A stretch of 64,000 nucleotides of DNA, taken from the NCBI GenBank assembly GCA_907163375.1, contig CAJQUW010007004.1, forward strand, positions 1 through 64,000, given 5' to 3'. A program made the position numbers and the translations under genes. This document shows positions 39,501 through 54,500 of this stretch, one piece after another. How positions within the stretch are numbered: position 1 is the first letter of the stretch; each line of letters starts with the position of its first letter. Source of the DNA: Prostheceraeus crozeri. Its lineage: Eukaryota; Platyhelminthes; Polycladida; Euryleptidae. The notes under the pieces were generated by a model that saw only the letters and a program-made list of their open reading frames with translations, had not been told where the DNA came from and ran no database searches.

Positions 39501-42500
39501 CTATTGTCTGACATCGGCCCTTACTAATCATTTTAGATGAGTTGTTACTTAACAGATCTAAACGTGATTTTTTTCTGTTAAATGGGTTTAATCCTGCAGA
39601 ATAGTTTGACGCATGAAACTCAAAGATTTATTACTCGAAAGTACTCGATAAAGAGCTTATCTTGAAAAACTCATCGTTTTCAACGGGTTCCCTAAAAAGG
39701 GTTGATAACAGTCAGATACCGTTATTTCATGCAAAGATTTATTATCTTGTCCAAACAAATCATGGGTAACATACTTGCGACTTCCGAAGCATGAATAGGG
39801 ACAAACATCAAGCCCAACATGAGCAGAGCAAAACAGTGGCAATTTTTCTAGCTTGTACGCAAAATGTACGTGTTTTTTCGTCAGATAGGTTGGACACCCT
39901 GATCACAGTTGACGCAGTCGTGCTGTCTTGTTGTCGTTTTAATTTTGTGCGTTGATCAAATGAAATTGTTTAAATATCTGATTTATGTGGGCAATTTTTC
40001 TCATCGAATTTTTTTTCAAAAACAAATGAAGTCTGGCTTCAGGTTACTCGAAATTCGATTGAGATTTTGTGCATAAGACTCATTCTTCGTAAATTCACTG
40101 TAGTTTATTATAGAAATGGGTTTTTTCATTATTCATAGAAAATTGTCGCTCAATTTCATACCATGGTAACACTGATAAACATTTTAATCCATAAACCGCG
40201 ACTTTGCTTTTATATCCTTTCATAGGGATAGATGATTGAAGTCTTGTTTTCCATATATAAGTATTTTAAATGAACATTTAATTTATATTGCTAAAATCAC
40301 TGTCGTCAATCAACTGTCTTGAGTGGTATCACTTTCAATTGCTTATCTCAGCTATTGACTATTGTCAATATAGAAATTGTCAATTTATCTATGTCGTCTT
40401 TCAGCATTTTGCTTCGTAACGATTAGTTAAAGTGTAAAATTCAGCATGATCATGTCATTTTTCTCAATAAAGATTTTTATTTATCAAATGAAAAATGTAT
40501 TTTGTGTTTCCTTTTTTGACAATTTCTGGTATTCCTATTATTGTCGTGTATCATTTTGCAGGGTTGATTCATTGGGGTAAGATATACATGGTTGGTTTCA
40601 TGGCTTTTAATGCTACCCTGTGAAACGTCTTCCCCAAAATTGTTTTTCATGTCATTCGAATATGTCAATTACTATGTAATTATTGTATGTGTGAAGAAAT
40701 CAGCGTGCATAAATTAATGCGTAAGGAAGCAAAATCCAGAAATACATCTTTCTATTGAATTGTCTTAAATTGTACCGGCTGATGTACATATTGGGTTGTA
40801 CGAGATGACAATATTCACCTCAACTCAAATGCAATGCACTATGAATTGATCTGTTTGAGTTCATTGAAAGAATTTAGTATTAAAAGATCAGTGCTAAGCT
40901 CTTTCTCTAAGAATTTAAAGGAATTATTCGAGATTCTTTTAAGAACTTTTGATTAGTGATTGATATTTAAATGCAAGTCTGAAGCTTGATCGTTTTGCAG
41001 TGCAATTTTTTGTTCACCTTCATTTCTTATCATAGTAATAGGCGTTTCTGTTTTGCTGAGAGTTGTACGTAAAATATGTTCTGTTACGTGGTAGCTGTCC
41101 TGGAAAATGCAGTATTGGGTGCCCACGTTGATAATTATCATCACAAAGTCAACCGAATACTGCCGATATTTATTCGATAGGTGGTTTAGTATATTATATT
41201 GAAATTGAATGACCGCTTGTTTGTTGGTGATTTTCTGCTTAAGTTGAACAGTTGTAAATAATAAATACAGGAGATTTCAATAAATAGTGATTTTTATCAT
41301 TTGATATCAGTAGGGTCATGTCAATACACCGTATATTGATTTCCTATTGTCATAGACACATGTACAACATGAATTCCATAGGCAAAATTAATGCAACAGA
41401 CAATCTTCTGAATAAGTGCATATTGTCATCCGGAAATGCGATGAGTTACTTGTCCCAAATTTCCGTTACCTACGGTTCATCCTAAAATGATGCTTGAGAA
41501 ATATAGAGGGCATAAAAGCGTCGGGTAATAAAACTTGGAGTAATGGCAGATGACACGGTACTTCTATCTTTCTCTCTGGACACTGCTTGTCATCATTTAT
41601 TCATAGTTGCACAATCGAGTTATAACTTTTTACGTGGTTGCATGAAATGTGGAGTAATTCAGCTGGTCATACAACAGAAAAGCAGAACGTATTTTTTCAA
41701 TAGAAAACACGCTTTGGAGACTGCAAGTTACAATGATGTTACTGTGAGCAGTGAGCATGGATACGAGATGATGAGGCACAGAAGTATGATCAATGATCAC
41801 GAAACATTGAAAACACTGGAAGGACTATACAATCAATGGTGCATATGTGTTTCAATGGCTATTATCACATCATTAAATCAAAGGAGCATAAATATAGTCA
41901 TTATCGCTAAGAATAGACGGCATGATTCAATGAAAAACTTTTATTATTGTATGAAATCCCGACATGATTTATGTTAATTTATTTCATCCTAAATATAAAG
42001 AGTTCCGGAACAGAATATTTCTTAAGTAATGCACGCATGTCATCGAGTAACGCCTATATACCAAATCAATGAAGAGTAATGTAAAATTATCTTACCTGTA
42101 AAATGAACACAATCACTCCGTAACAGGCTATCTTACGAGTTTTACCACGAATTTTAGTGATCCGGTGTGACTACGGGTGAAGCAAGACTCTAGGATTGCA
42201 GCCCCTTCATTTGACTTAGTTCTAGAAATGCATGTACCAGTGCCTGAAACAGTCTAATTTCAATTTAAAGCCTTTAGTGGTTGACTTGATTACTTAATGT
42301 GTATGCAATGCGCATTTATAACAAAACATGTATCCATTGTAAATTCTCAAGCAAAGAAACATGCATGTGTGCATGCAACTTATCATCAAGTTCTCAAGTA
42401 ACGATTAGCGTTTTTGAGCAGATAGGTTTGCTTCGATTTGTAGGACTCGTCTACAGGCTAAACATAGTTTGTTAGAGAAATTCAGCCTTTTGTTCGACGT

Positions 42501-45500
42501 AGCATGCAGTCACATTTTTAAGAAATGTAGGAGACTTAAGTTTTAAAAATAGTCAGCGCATTTCAAAGTGACGCGCACTGTTACAGTTCTAATGTAAATC
42601 TTTGAGATTATAGCGTGGACACCCTCAACTGGTGAGATGTTGTATTTCAGTTGTTTTGTGGAAGGCTGGAAAGCTGAATTTTTTGTGCTTTATGCATCAG
42701 CTAATATGTTTTGGTGTTATGCATTTGGCTTCCGTTTAGAAAGGAATGTATAATTGTTTCCTAGTTAAACAAATACTTGAATGTTGATGTTGAAAAGATT
42801 GACTCATGTGTATAGGACGAATAATTACGTATTCTGACGTATGTGAAAATGAAAAAAGTCAGACTGTCATCTCTCCTGTGAAATTGCTCATCATAGCACA
42901 CCCATTGGATGATATTACCCATGTAGTTATTGCACTTCCGTTATGACCTAATTGTGTTTTTCAGGACAACAGCTGGGTTTGTATAGTATGAATTTTTATT
43001 CAAGCGTGGAAGTCATTGGTGTTTCATTTTGATCAGTTGATCGCTTGATTGAGACCCTTAAAGCATCCGACTGTCAAAATACTGAGGGTTATTCAAATGT
43101 CAAGATAGTGGAGCAGATACTCACTCGGGATGCAATTCTAATAATTACCCATCTGAATCGGGCTTAACGAAATCTTCGGACACTAATGTACCCTCAGATT
43201 GTCGTCATTTGAGCCCTCTTCTAATTGGTATTATTCGCATAATGTTTACACTTATAGACCTATGAGACTATCCTAGAAAACGAGAAGAAAAAACCAAACT
43301 TTTCGACCGAATATTTATTGAAGCAAATGAAATGTTGAATAAATACACGAAACGCTTCGCCTTCGATTAGGTCAGCCGAAATAATGTTAGTATTGTTAGC
43401 ATAATGGTGTACATTGTTATCTAGACAGAGTGAGCAAATCTCTACTTCCACAGCGCGACCTACGTCCATCCATTCTATATAAGTTGGAGTGCAATATCGA
43501 CGTCTTGACTAATTCTGGACCATGTTTGATAGAATGTCCACAGAGATGCATATAACCACTCATTTTCTTAAATGATACCGACCATGTCAGCTGCGGATGA
43601 ATACTTTTGTGACTAGATGCCAGCAATACGTGTCAGAATATTTTATGATTCTCTGTGCTATTCTATGAATGTTTGAGCAATTTCCCCGTAGACACTCATT
43701 ATCAAACGAAGCATTCCTTTCAGAGAGACATGACTGAGAGATATCTTTTCACACTTCATTAAAATATGAAGAACCTCAACATTCTTCCGCAAGTGCTCAA
43801 ATTGCACTGCGGATGCCTCAATGCATTCGTAACGAGAGAAAACAATAGTTTTGTGAGGATTTTCGGAGTTCCAGTAAGTACAATGCGCTACTTTACACTG
43901 CACTCTTTGCCCAGGGCTTTCAAAAATTAATTTTAGCATGTCATAATTTCAACTACACTATCTTTTTCATGAGTCAGAAACTTGTATTTTTCCATTGTGA
44001 AATCCCTTCTGTTTTCCTTGATGTCACAATTTTTGACTTGCCCATCATCAAAGACGACAGTATTCCAATACAGGATGCTATACTTGAATATCTGCGAATA
44101 ATTTATATAGTCAAGGAATTTCGTTGAACTTTGATTCTCTCTCTGGTAATGACTGTTTAAGATAATATTGAAGCTTCTTCCCACAATTTTCTGACTTGAC
44201 CTCTGCTTTCAAAAGTGACCAATGTTTTCACGCAAAAGTTTTTGTGACTTCTCACCCAAGTCCGATTTGTCCTTCTTGCTCCATTCGACCGGCCTCCACG
44301 CAACATTTATTCATTTTACTGCTTTGCAGTCAGGTTGTTCCATTCTTACGCACAATTGTGTAGTGAGCTATGGGTTCGAATCTTCCTGAAGAATTTTAAA
44401 ATAATAATTCTAATTGTCATCTTATAGCATGATGATTGATATTGGCAACAATGTTTTTAGCAGTGACTGCTAGTTGATATTTTCTATCAGACTTTTCTCA
44501 AGGAGAAAATCAATGTAGAAACAGTCGAGTTCCATAATCGACAAATAATTGGTTAATTTAACAAAGTCACTCGCTTGCCGAGGGATTGAATAGGAGTAGT
44601 GAAGTTTTCAAAACAACCATAAATGTAGCGTTTCCACATCCTAAGAAGATTCTTCACGAGGTAGAAGTGAAGAAAATGAGTATTCATTTGCATGGGAAAT
44701 TTAATTGCTGATCAAATTACACATTTTTAACAACCATTGTCCTCCTTGGCATACTGTGCACTGTTCTGACAAAATTGAAACGGCGATGCCTATTGTCTTC
44801 ATATGAGGGTTCAAATTAGGTATGTTCATGTAAGTGCAATAATTCATTTCTCTGCATAGATCACATACAGATCTTGAATTCAATGATCCAGCAGTTGATC
44901 TAATGTTTGATGGGCTTCAATAAGTGAGAAATAATAAGAAATCAAGATTCTCGTGTGCTGACAGTCACAGGACTCACTAATCTTTCACAGATCCAATGCC
45001 ATCAAACTTGTTTCCGATATGATCTTAGCCCGAGTTGAAGAAGCGGTGCTAATTTTTTCCGATTCCGGTTCCACTCCGCTACTTCCGGTTGGAGTACCCT
45101 ACATACTCGTATAGGGTTAACAGTAACGCAAAAAATATAAACAAGCTGTAATGTTCTGATTATGCAACAGTTTTGCTTTGGATAAAGTATCATGGTCACC
45201 AACATACATGAAGATTTTTATAATAATAGTAGAAACTGGAAAAAGCAAGATCTATTCCAAAACTATGCATGCATGCACAAGTACATCACAATAAATGTTC
45301 AAAATAGCCTCATTATAACATTATTTTAGGTGACAAGTTGAAGTCGTCGAACAGGATGCGATACCGCAGCAGAGAAATCGTTAGCTGTCAGTATGAAAAT
45401 CTCCTATCAAATCCTACCCTTCAGTTCTTCGAGAATACTTTCATACTTCCATGGATACGTGATTGATAGAGAAGCTAATGAGAAACGAACCAAATCAAAC

Positions 45501-48500
45501 TCTTAACTTCATTCAACCGGATCACGTGATCATCAATAAACGTATTGAATATCATATGTTATTCAATTTACTCTTGATGCTCAATTTATGCTCTTGATGA
45601 GCATATTATAATAACCATTTGCTTAGTTTTTGCGAACTGTGATGCTGACTCTCCCGATTGAACGTGATTTGCCTACCAAACTTGAAATTGTTCAAATGGT
45701 CTATGCTAAAAGGCCGAAGTTCAACTGACACTTTGGAAACCTTCAACACCAACCACAAGATTACCCGAAATCAATTTTCTGTGAGAAGTGTTACACGCCT
45801 TATATCTAAATTTGAAAAGACAGAAGTCTTCTCTACATGATACAGAAAAATCTGCTCACCCTTCACTCAACGAAGAACTCTGAACTCTTCGTCATCGAAT
45901 CTCCACAGGCAACTCAATCATCTAATCAATTCGCCATTGCTTCTGCATTCTATATCTGATATAACACGCTCATTCAGTATTCCTGAACGGAGTGTTCGTA
46001 GGAGCATTTAGTAATATCTTTATCATTCATCCTTGGTGCAGTCTATCACGGAGGCAAACTTTGAAGCTTGAGTGAATTTCACGAACTGAATGTTACAAAA
46101 TCCTGGTGCACTGAACAGTAAGTTTAAAAAATAAATAAATAGATGCTCCTTGTTTACACTCGGAAACACATTTGGCGATACGCCACTCTTCCTTGTCACC
46201 GAGCAACCTTTATCCTACTCTCATTCTTTCGCGCTGAATGTTAAGCAAGAACGCAGTGTGTACCTATTTTAGAAGTCTTAGGTTTGACCCGACCTAGATC
46301 TGAACCCAGGTCTCCCGGACTCAAGCCGAACAGTCTACCACAAGCCATTGCGCCCGTCTAAGGAGTGATGAGGCCTATTTTTGCTTGGACGGTGCTGTTT
46401 ACAGGCACAACTGTATCATATGGGCTTATCGTAATTCATTTGCTTCGATAACATTAAGTTTGTATTCGCAGAAAGCTTGTATATGTACGGCATTCTCAGC
46501 AACCTGATACCCGGTGATAATTGCCGTGCCATGCTATCCGATCAGGTGATCTGAGAACGTAGAAGAAAATGGAAGATGAACTCAGTCGTTTTTCAACATG
46601 ACGGTGCACCGCTGCAATATTCGAGGACGGTGAGAGAAATGTTGTCCAAGCATTTTCACTAGAGTCGCTGATCGTGGACATGTGAAGCCTTGGCCATCAA
46701 GATCTCCAGATCTTTCTCCTCCGGACTTCTGGCTCTGGAGAATGCTAAAATCTCGTGTGTATCATATGAACAATGAAAGGCATTGAAGAACTGAAGGGTA
46801 GGATTTGATAGGAGATTTTCATGATGACAACTAACGATTTCTCTGCTGCAGTATCGCATCCTGTTCGACGACTTCAACTTGTCACCTAAAATAATGTTAT
46901 AATGAGGCTATTTTGAACATTTATTGTGATGTACTTGTGCATGTATGCGTAGTTTTTGAATTGATACTGATTTTACCAGTTTGTGCTGTTATTCAAAAAG
47001 TCTTCAAGTATGCTGGTACTTATGATACTTTTTAAGCAAAGTGTTGTATAATCAGAACATTACAGTTTGTTTATATTATTTGTTACATTTGGCTAGCCCG
47101 ATGTTTAAAGGCCTATTTTAAGTTTCCTTTCGTTACAAAGATGTAAATACAAAAAGTAATTTACTTCTGGAAATAGTTTTCAACTTAAAGTCTAAATGTG
47201 AGATAATCAAAATCGAAGAAACGTCCTATTGTTTCCATTATCGCCTTTAATGTACGCACTTTGTCCTTCAGAAGCACTGATTTTGCTAGTATATCCTATG
47301 ATCATATGGTTGACTATTTAACTGCATCTCTCAAAGAATCCACTAAAATATGCTAACATGCCTACAAATGTTAGCTGTTCTATGTCACCCTGCAGTAACT
47401 TTGCAAAAAATTTGCAGTAATTAAAATTTTCGAGCTTGTAGCTCTTATTCGTGCATGCAACATGTAATTCCAAATTGTTTTGTTAATACAGAGTGAATCA
47501 ATTCCGCTTCCGGGTATAACTTCATGTTCCTATTCGGATAGAAGAGGTCCGCTTGGTTACGGAACCGGAACTGAGCATGTCTTAAATCTAACCGAATATC
47601 CAAGTTTTTAAATCACATTTAAAATAAAAATTCGCTCTTAGAGTCAATTTGTGAGGCATAGTGGACATGAAATTATCTTAAATTAGCAATGCCACAAATG
47701 TGACTCACAAGTAACAAAAACCTTATATTCTAATATGATCGATGGCTACATTTCACACTGGACTTTATTTTAATTAGACTATTACTACTATGATAAATTC
47801 AGATTTCTCTAGATAAGTGGAAAACCATATAATATTGTCATTGTTGTTTTTCTTCAATATTTATGGTATAGTAACTTATCTGCCACCCTATATTTTGGCT
47901 CTGTAACTTCTGATGCTATTACATGCCTTATTGATGTCCGGTATTCTGATGGGCGCCTCCCTGATAGCTGTTAGTATAAACTTATTTATCTTATCCGTCT
48001 AATCACGAACGAATCAACATGCAAATCACAAATTGTTTGGGGGACACATAGGAGTCAGGTCGAATTTTTCCTCTTGTATAATGTTTTCTGGATCCTCAAT
48101 CTTTATTAACAAAGTTTAGACCCAACCGTTGAGTCATTTTATTTTCAGTCAGCTGCATATTAAAAGAACAAACTCAAAGGCCATAAAGTCAGGAAATATT
48201 GAGATTTTTACCGTCTCCAAACCCAAGGATTTAATCACGTCGCCTCATTCTATTTCGTTTTTCACTTAAGAGACACTTAGAAAAATATTGAATTGAGTTC
48301 AATCACATCACGTTCTTGAATATGCGATATGTTATATGTTTTTTAATTGATTATTCGTGGAAAATTATTATGGAAAATATATGATATTCTTCAAGTTGCT
48401 GATTTTGCAATTTTGAGATCATATTTTCAAATGGAACTAACAACATGAGAAGAAGATTCTCGCGGCCCTTACTTGCATTTGAATTTACATGTGATTATAA

Positions 48501-51500
48501 TTGACATTTAATTGTCCATTCATTTAACATTGACATTACATTAATACTGATCAGGCTGTGTTTTCGTATTGATAATTTCATTATTTTTAATTTCCGATCA
48601 TACTAACGCAGGCAAATAATGAGGGGCCATGAAATGTTGATTATCTGCTAACATTTGCGCACCTACTTAGCATCGTGTGGACATAAAATCGTACTTTCTT
48701 TAATCATATAATTGATTTCACATATTAATGACCATTAAGGGCATAGCTTTCATGACTCGTCGGAATTTCCTATTTTTATAAAATCAAAAATGTAAAAAAT
48801 TATGTGGAAGTGAAGGGCTTTATGTCGGTGGAGGAAATACTTAAAAATTTGAGTTCATCATCGAAGTGGAACCCGAAGAATGTCTTCATGATTGACTGCA
48901 TTCATTGAAATTCTTTTACATTTCCCTTGCATTGAATCGATTTTCATTTCTAAATGTCTGAATGCTATCAATATTATTGACGTTAAATTCCTACAATGTT
49001 TTGCATGTTTCCACGATATCCGTAGATCGAATTTTTCAATGTCTAGAGCTCTCAGTTGATGATGACAGATAAGGATATTCTTTCTCAAGCATATTATAAA
49101 AAAGGAGGGACTGCACAAGTGTCAATGTTCAAAATTACATATTTACGATTTCATTGCATTCTACATGCACTAAGTTACTGTTGGTGCATGAAGGTCTCTC
49201 TAATGACTTCATACATTTGATCATGACCCATGGGAATTTCGTGTGTCTGTGTCTGGTTATCGCCATACAGTGATAAGGTCGCTTTATTGTTGAAATTTGG
49301 AAAATGAATATAAATTTCAATAGCCTGGCTTATTTTCCAACTTCAAAAATCAGCATCAAAAAATTGCGATGTAATTGTGATCATAAAAAACAATAACAAT
49401 TTGATGCTTAAGCTTAACCAAAGAACTAAATTGCTAGCATTTACACCCGATAGTAGGAGAGGAACTGATATAGAAGGTCAAACATCCATCTCTAAAAATT
49501 GAGATTTGCATCTTAGTATTACGTAGCATTCAAAACATTTCATGAGATTGCTTAAAGGAATCTGAACTAGTACATGTATGTCTGAAGTGCAGCTCAAATT
49601 ACTTGTTGAGGGAACCCGTGCGTCATTGGTGATATTTTGCTTCCGAATTTAGTTGATAACGATTTGTTGCGAAAATGTGAACGTTATCATCTACTTTCTA
49701 TGTACATAGATAGCTAGGAAACATGCTGATCTCGTCATTCACTCGATAACTCCTGAAAAGCTGGACGCATTCCTCAGATGAACTAGCAGCCGGTTTGCAA
49801 TAGGCTGAAAGACCAAAGTTACTTACCGCATTCATTGACTCCTGAATTCTCGTTTTATCGAAGAATTTGATCGAATATCGCTGATCTCTGCGATGTTAAA
49901 TGTCATTCATCTGAAGGTTACTTAACAATAAAACTCGCAACCTCTTCAATGGGTTGATGGTGATTTTGGTGCCTGTTGCAAACAGGAGAAGTTATCATCA
50001 ATTGATAAAAAGTAGAAGTTTCAGTACAGTAGCTGCAATTTTGTATCTACTTCCAATAATGCGGCTCAGGTTTCTTTAAGAAACCCTTTGCACTACGCAT
50101 GTGTGCAATGTCTCCATTTACCAGGTGTCCATTAAGTCTAGAACCATAGGAATTGATAAGAAAATGTAGTTAATATCATTATGCACCGCAATATTAGATA
50201 CCGCTTTATCATGAAGCCAAGAAATGTATTATATGAAAAATCAATTATTAGTTTTAGATTAGCCTACTTACAATTTCACAATTGTCCAAAGTGTTCACCA
50301 TGGGCATCACGATACTTGAAATCTCTTTCGTAAGCACATGAGATCGCTCGTTAAAGTGCAATGTCTGACACGTTAAGTCCATAAGTAATTGATTTATTAA
50401 ACATGATAACGACTGCGCATCAACTCGATTGTCGCTTTACGTTTTGGTGAAATTTTCATGCGTCGAGCGAGGTAAACAAAGAAAATATGCGGCATTATGT
50501 ATCCACGTCAATCCTCATCGGATGCGTGATTACACCAAAGGCGACGATGTATTTTGGGTGTGTTTTATGGGGATCCCATTTGCACGGGTCATCTTTCTTT
50601 TATGAGACGATGTAAGCGGTGACACATGGAAATGTTACAAAAACAGCTATTACCCCAACTTGATGCTGCAATCCTACCGGGTCTCAACAAGATGGAGCTC
50701 CGCCCTACTATGCCATCAAGGATAGAAATTGGCTCAACGAAACATATGATAACTGGATCGTTCGTAGAGGAACAGTTAAATCGGCTCCAAAGGAGTTCCG
50801 ACCTAACTCAGGTAACCAGGTATGTACGCCAAATCAGAATGCGAGGTTTAGATCACTTGTAAAAGTAAATCCTGAAAGCATGTTGGAAAGTCTGTCAAAG
50901 TGAAGCTATGTTGTAAAATGTGCAACACAAAATTTCAGTTCGATTTCAGTAGTGTCACGACGCTCATGGTGAAGACTTTGAATGAACACCTGTAAAATTG
51001 AAAGTATTCGAAAAGGTGTTCTTCACTAATTGGTTATTCATATAATACATTTCTTGGTTACATAACAGTATTTATATTAGTCACATTTTCTTACTATTTC
51101 CTATGGTTCCAGACTTTATAGACACTCGGTATAATCACGGAATTATCGAATGCAATTTCCTTGCGAATCTTTATATTGTTGCCTGAGCAATTATACTCGT
51201 GCATCACAAGAGATACTGACGTCAAGGCCATGCATCAATTCAATGACTTCATTACTAGTGACAACCAATCGTTTACCTTCTGTTTAATGTATGAAAGATA
51301 TGTATACTGTATCCTGAAGCGAGCTGCAGCAGTGATTATGAATAGTCGTGTACTAAATTCTTGTTACAGACGACAACGCCATAGTTGAATCAGATCTCTC
51401 AATCAATAAAGGTTCAACAATTCAAGGACAATGATTTACGCACAAATTTGTAGTTGTGCTCTTGCATCTAGATTGCCGTAATTCAAATTGCATATTAAGT

Positions 51501-54500
51501 ATGTAAGTAGCTCCAATTGATGATTTCGTAGAAATATTCAGTTCATTTACTGCAAAATATTTAGACTTTTAGTGTGAAAATTGGCTACTGACAAAAAATT
51601 CATCATCGTAAATGATCCTGTTCAAAAATTATAACCACTCAGAGTAACACTTTGGGTTTAAAGTGGACTCATCGACAAAATTTCAATATTAGTCCGGCTT
51701 CAATTACCATTATTGCCTAAGTTGGCAAGCTCCTGTCAAATGTATGACGGATGTGTGGTAATAATGCATGTGTGTTAAAAGTAGTGCTGAGAATGAAGAA
51801 TTTATGAAATCCGTTTATCAACCACGACATAGGTGTCTCGATAGGAACACTCGAAGATGCGAAGTAAGACCCAGGGTAACTACAGCCCTGCACCCAGCCT
51901 GCACCTTCTTTGGAGACAATGCTGTGTTACAAAACATGCAGGTATACAGGAACACTCCATCAAGCCGATAAGGGAACCAGCTGCTGTTATGGGAAATTCT
52001 GAAGGATATGTTGTCAGTTTCAGCGGTGTCTCAGGAGCGAACCCTGACACTAAGTAATCAGCCCTAACAACTGCTGCCAGCGATCAAGTACCCTCTTTCG
52101 CACTTGCGCGCTCTCAAATAGAAACCAGTTGCACAGTCATGTACATAGTTGTTCTTCAACCTCACTAGATACGAACATTGCTGGGGTCACTAGACCTTCC
52201 ACAGGATCCAGAGTTACCTAGTTTATAGAAACACCCGAAGGTGTGAAGTGGACCCAGAGCAGCAACAAAGCAGCCCTGTGCTTAGAGGCCTGTGTGATAT
52301 TGGAGGCCTGATATGTTGCAGTAGATTTATGAATATTGAGACACTCTTTTAAACCGACAACGGACATGGTTGCTGTTGAAAATTCTAAACGTTTATTGCC
52401 AAATGCTAGGACAAAAACATTTTTTAAAGACTCGAGGATGGAAAGAGCAGCTATTGCTTGCAGCAATGACCCTGTTGAGGAATTTTATGGGAATATCCCA
52501 ATTAAATTCATTAACTCTAATTCGTTTGCACCTTACTCATATTGACTTCCACCAGAAACAACCCTGGTAGTAGTAAATCACTTGATTTTGTGACACTACT
52601 TTAAGTTTATTTGAATCGGGTTGGGAGTTATCTGAATAGAAAATGTAATTTATGCATGGGCTGATTGAGTAGAATGTAAACAATGCACGCTGACTTGTCG
52701 ATAGCGACAACACTGACAATCACTTTTAGTTTCTGAGTGTGCTATGTGCATTATCTGATCTTATCAGAAACCTGCAGAATCGAGAGTTATAAGCAATTTT
52801 ATAGGGTTAGATAGAACCTCTGATCACTTTACCACACCCTAAAATTTAGTGTCGATCGCTTTATCGCACGGATTTTTGGTTGGTGTGGAACATAAAGCAC
52901 AAAAGTTGAGAATGCAGAATATTTTCGATCTTTGATTTTTTTCGAAATTTGAATTTATGCGCATGACGATGTGAATAATATCCGTTATTTAACAAGAGAT
53001 GACTTTTTTGCTTTACTCTTCTTGTTTCTGATCAAGATATCGAGCAACAGGTTTTTCATTTTTCAGTGACGATGATAACAACGTGGTCTCCGAAGAATAC
53101 GACTATCGGGGATCGCAAAGAGAAACTGATACTCCAGATTCCACGTCCCGGACAGAAAACGATTCTGGAAGTTATCAGCGGAACGGAACGGGGCGAACAA
53201 GTCGACCGCAGGCTGGTAGAGGGCGTGGTGGAGGTTCTAGTGTATCGAAGACTACTGAGCGGCGAGTTCTGCGATCCAGCGGTGTATCTGGAAGTGGAGG
53301 TTTAGGTCCAATCAATCCTGCACCCCTTACTCCTCCAACTGGTCGATCTAAGGTGAGACATGAACAACTACAATCAACTAAATGTTTTTTTTTTGTGAAG
53401 CACTGATTATTTCATTTTCAGTTCAATTAGCATGTTGTTGAACGATTGTAATAGGCATAAACATTGTAGTGGTCGAATAGCTTCTATAATTACATCCATA
53501 TGTACGTGTATGCATGGATGGGTGTATGTATGAGCCTCAATATGTTTTGAATAAGAGAACTCTGAAAGCTTCATGTGTGTAATTATGGATGTAAGTTGAG
53601 TGGAAATAGAAGACAACTTTAACTTTGGTGTGTGAAATCATTCCTTGACTTCCGTGTTGCGATTTTTACGACTAGTGCAATGGTCGATAAAATATTTGAT
53701 GCAGTTTCATTGCTTCAAGAAAATTCTCAAGCCTGAAATTTGGAAAAGTGGAAGTTTTTTAACAGTTTTAGCAAGTTTCGGACACATTCAAATATACTCA
53801 GAAATTTGTGTAATAAGAAGGACAAGGTTAGGATGAAATAATGCCCTTAGCTAGGGTTTTCCAAACTGAGAGTTTTATCAAAATTACAGAAGCTCGCCTG
53901 TGCTTTTGAGGTTTCCTACAATTTCCCATGAATCCATACGTTTCAAGTTTTCATACTTCTTTTGTTCACGTTCTGCTTTGCTTCAAACTATTTATACGGT
54001 TCGGTACCTTATCTGAAACCCGCAATTTTTCCTTCATTCGCCGCTTTGAATGTTAACAGTCAATGATTTCGCTAAGTTGTTTTAAGGTTGTTAGCAAAAT
54101 TGCGTTAAACGTGTAAGTAAGAAGTAAGCAGCAATGAATTACAGTTGTACTGTATTGTAGTGAATTGTAGTTGCTCTCATCAAAACATCTTAAAGTTTGT
54201 TAACAATTTCAAATTTTTTGCGCTGTTTGTGTTTTCCATGCAGAATCACATGTAGCCAGCGATGAGATTTCTCCGAAAATTTTGTTTCATGTTTAAATTG
54301 GTCCTGAGTTCCTCCAAGTATTCAATTTTAAAAAGTGGGATTGGGGTATTCCGAAAATCAGGAATGTAAGTTGTGCCACACAAGGGGCATGCATGTTGTT
54401 GAAATTTTTCATCTCCTTTTGAAACAGTCAGTTGCCATAGAGAAAGTATTCGGTTTTTCTGAAACCTACTACATCTACGTTTTTCTCATGAATTATATAT

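Larger units (their letters stand above)
45118..47100. mobile_element. Inverted duplication of about 310-bp arms around a mariner-like transposase
   Basis: The sequence 45118-45433 reappears inverted at about 46788-47100, diverged but alignable throughout (for example GATTTGATAGGAGATTTTCAT and GAACAGGATGCGATACC read inverted). The right arm contains the transposase C-terminus (IEELKGR-like, then SHPVRRLQLVT) and 3' end. The left arm is therefore a second copy of that 3' end in opposite orientation. Confidence 0.8.
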
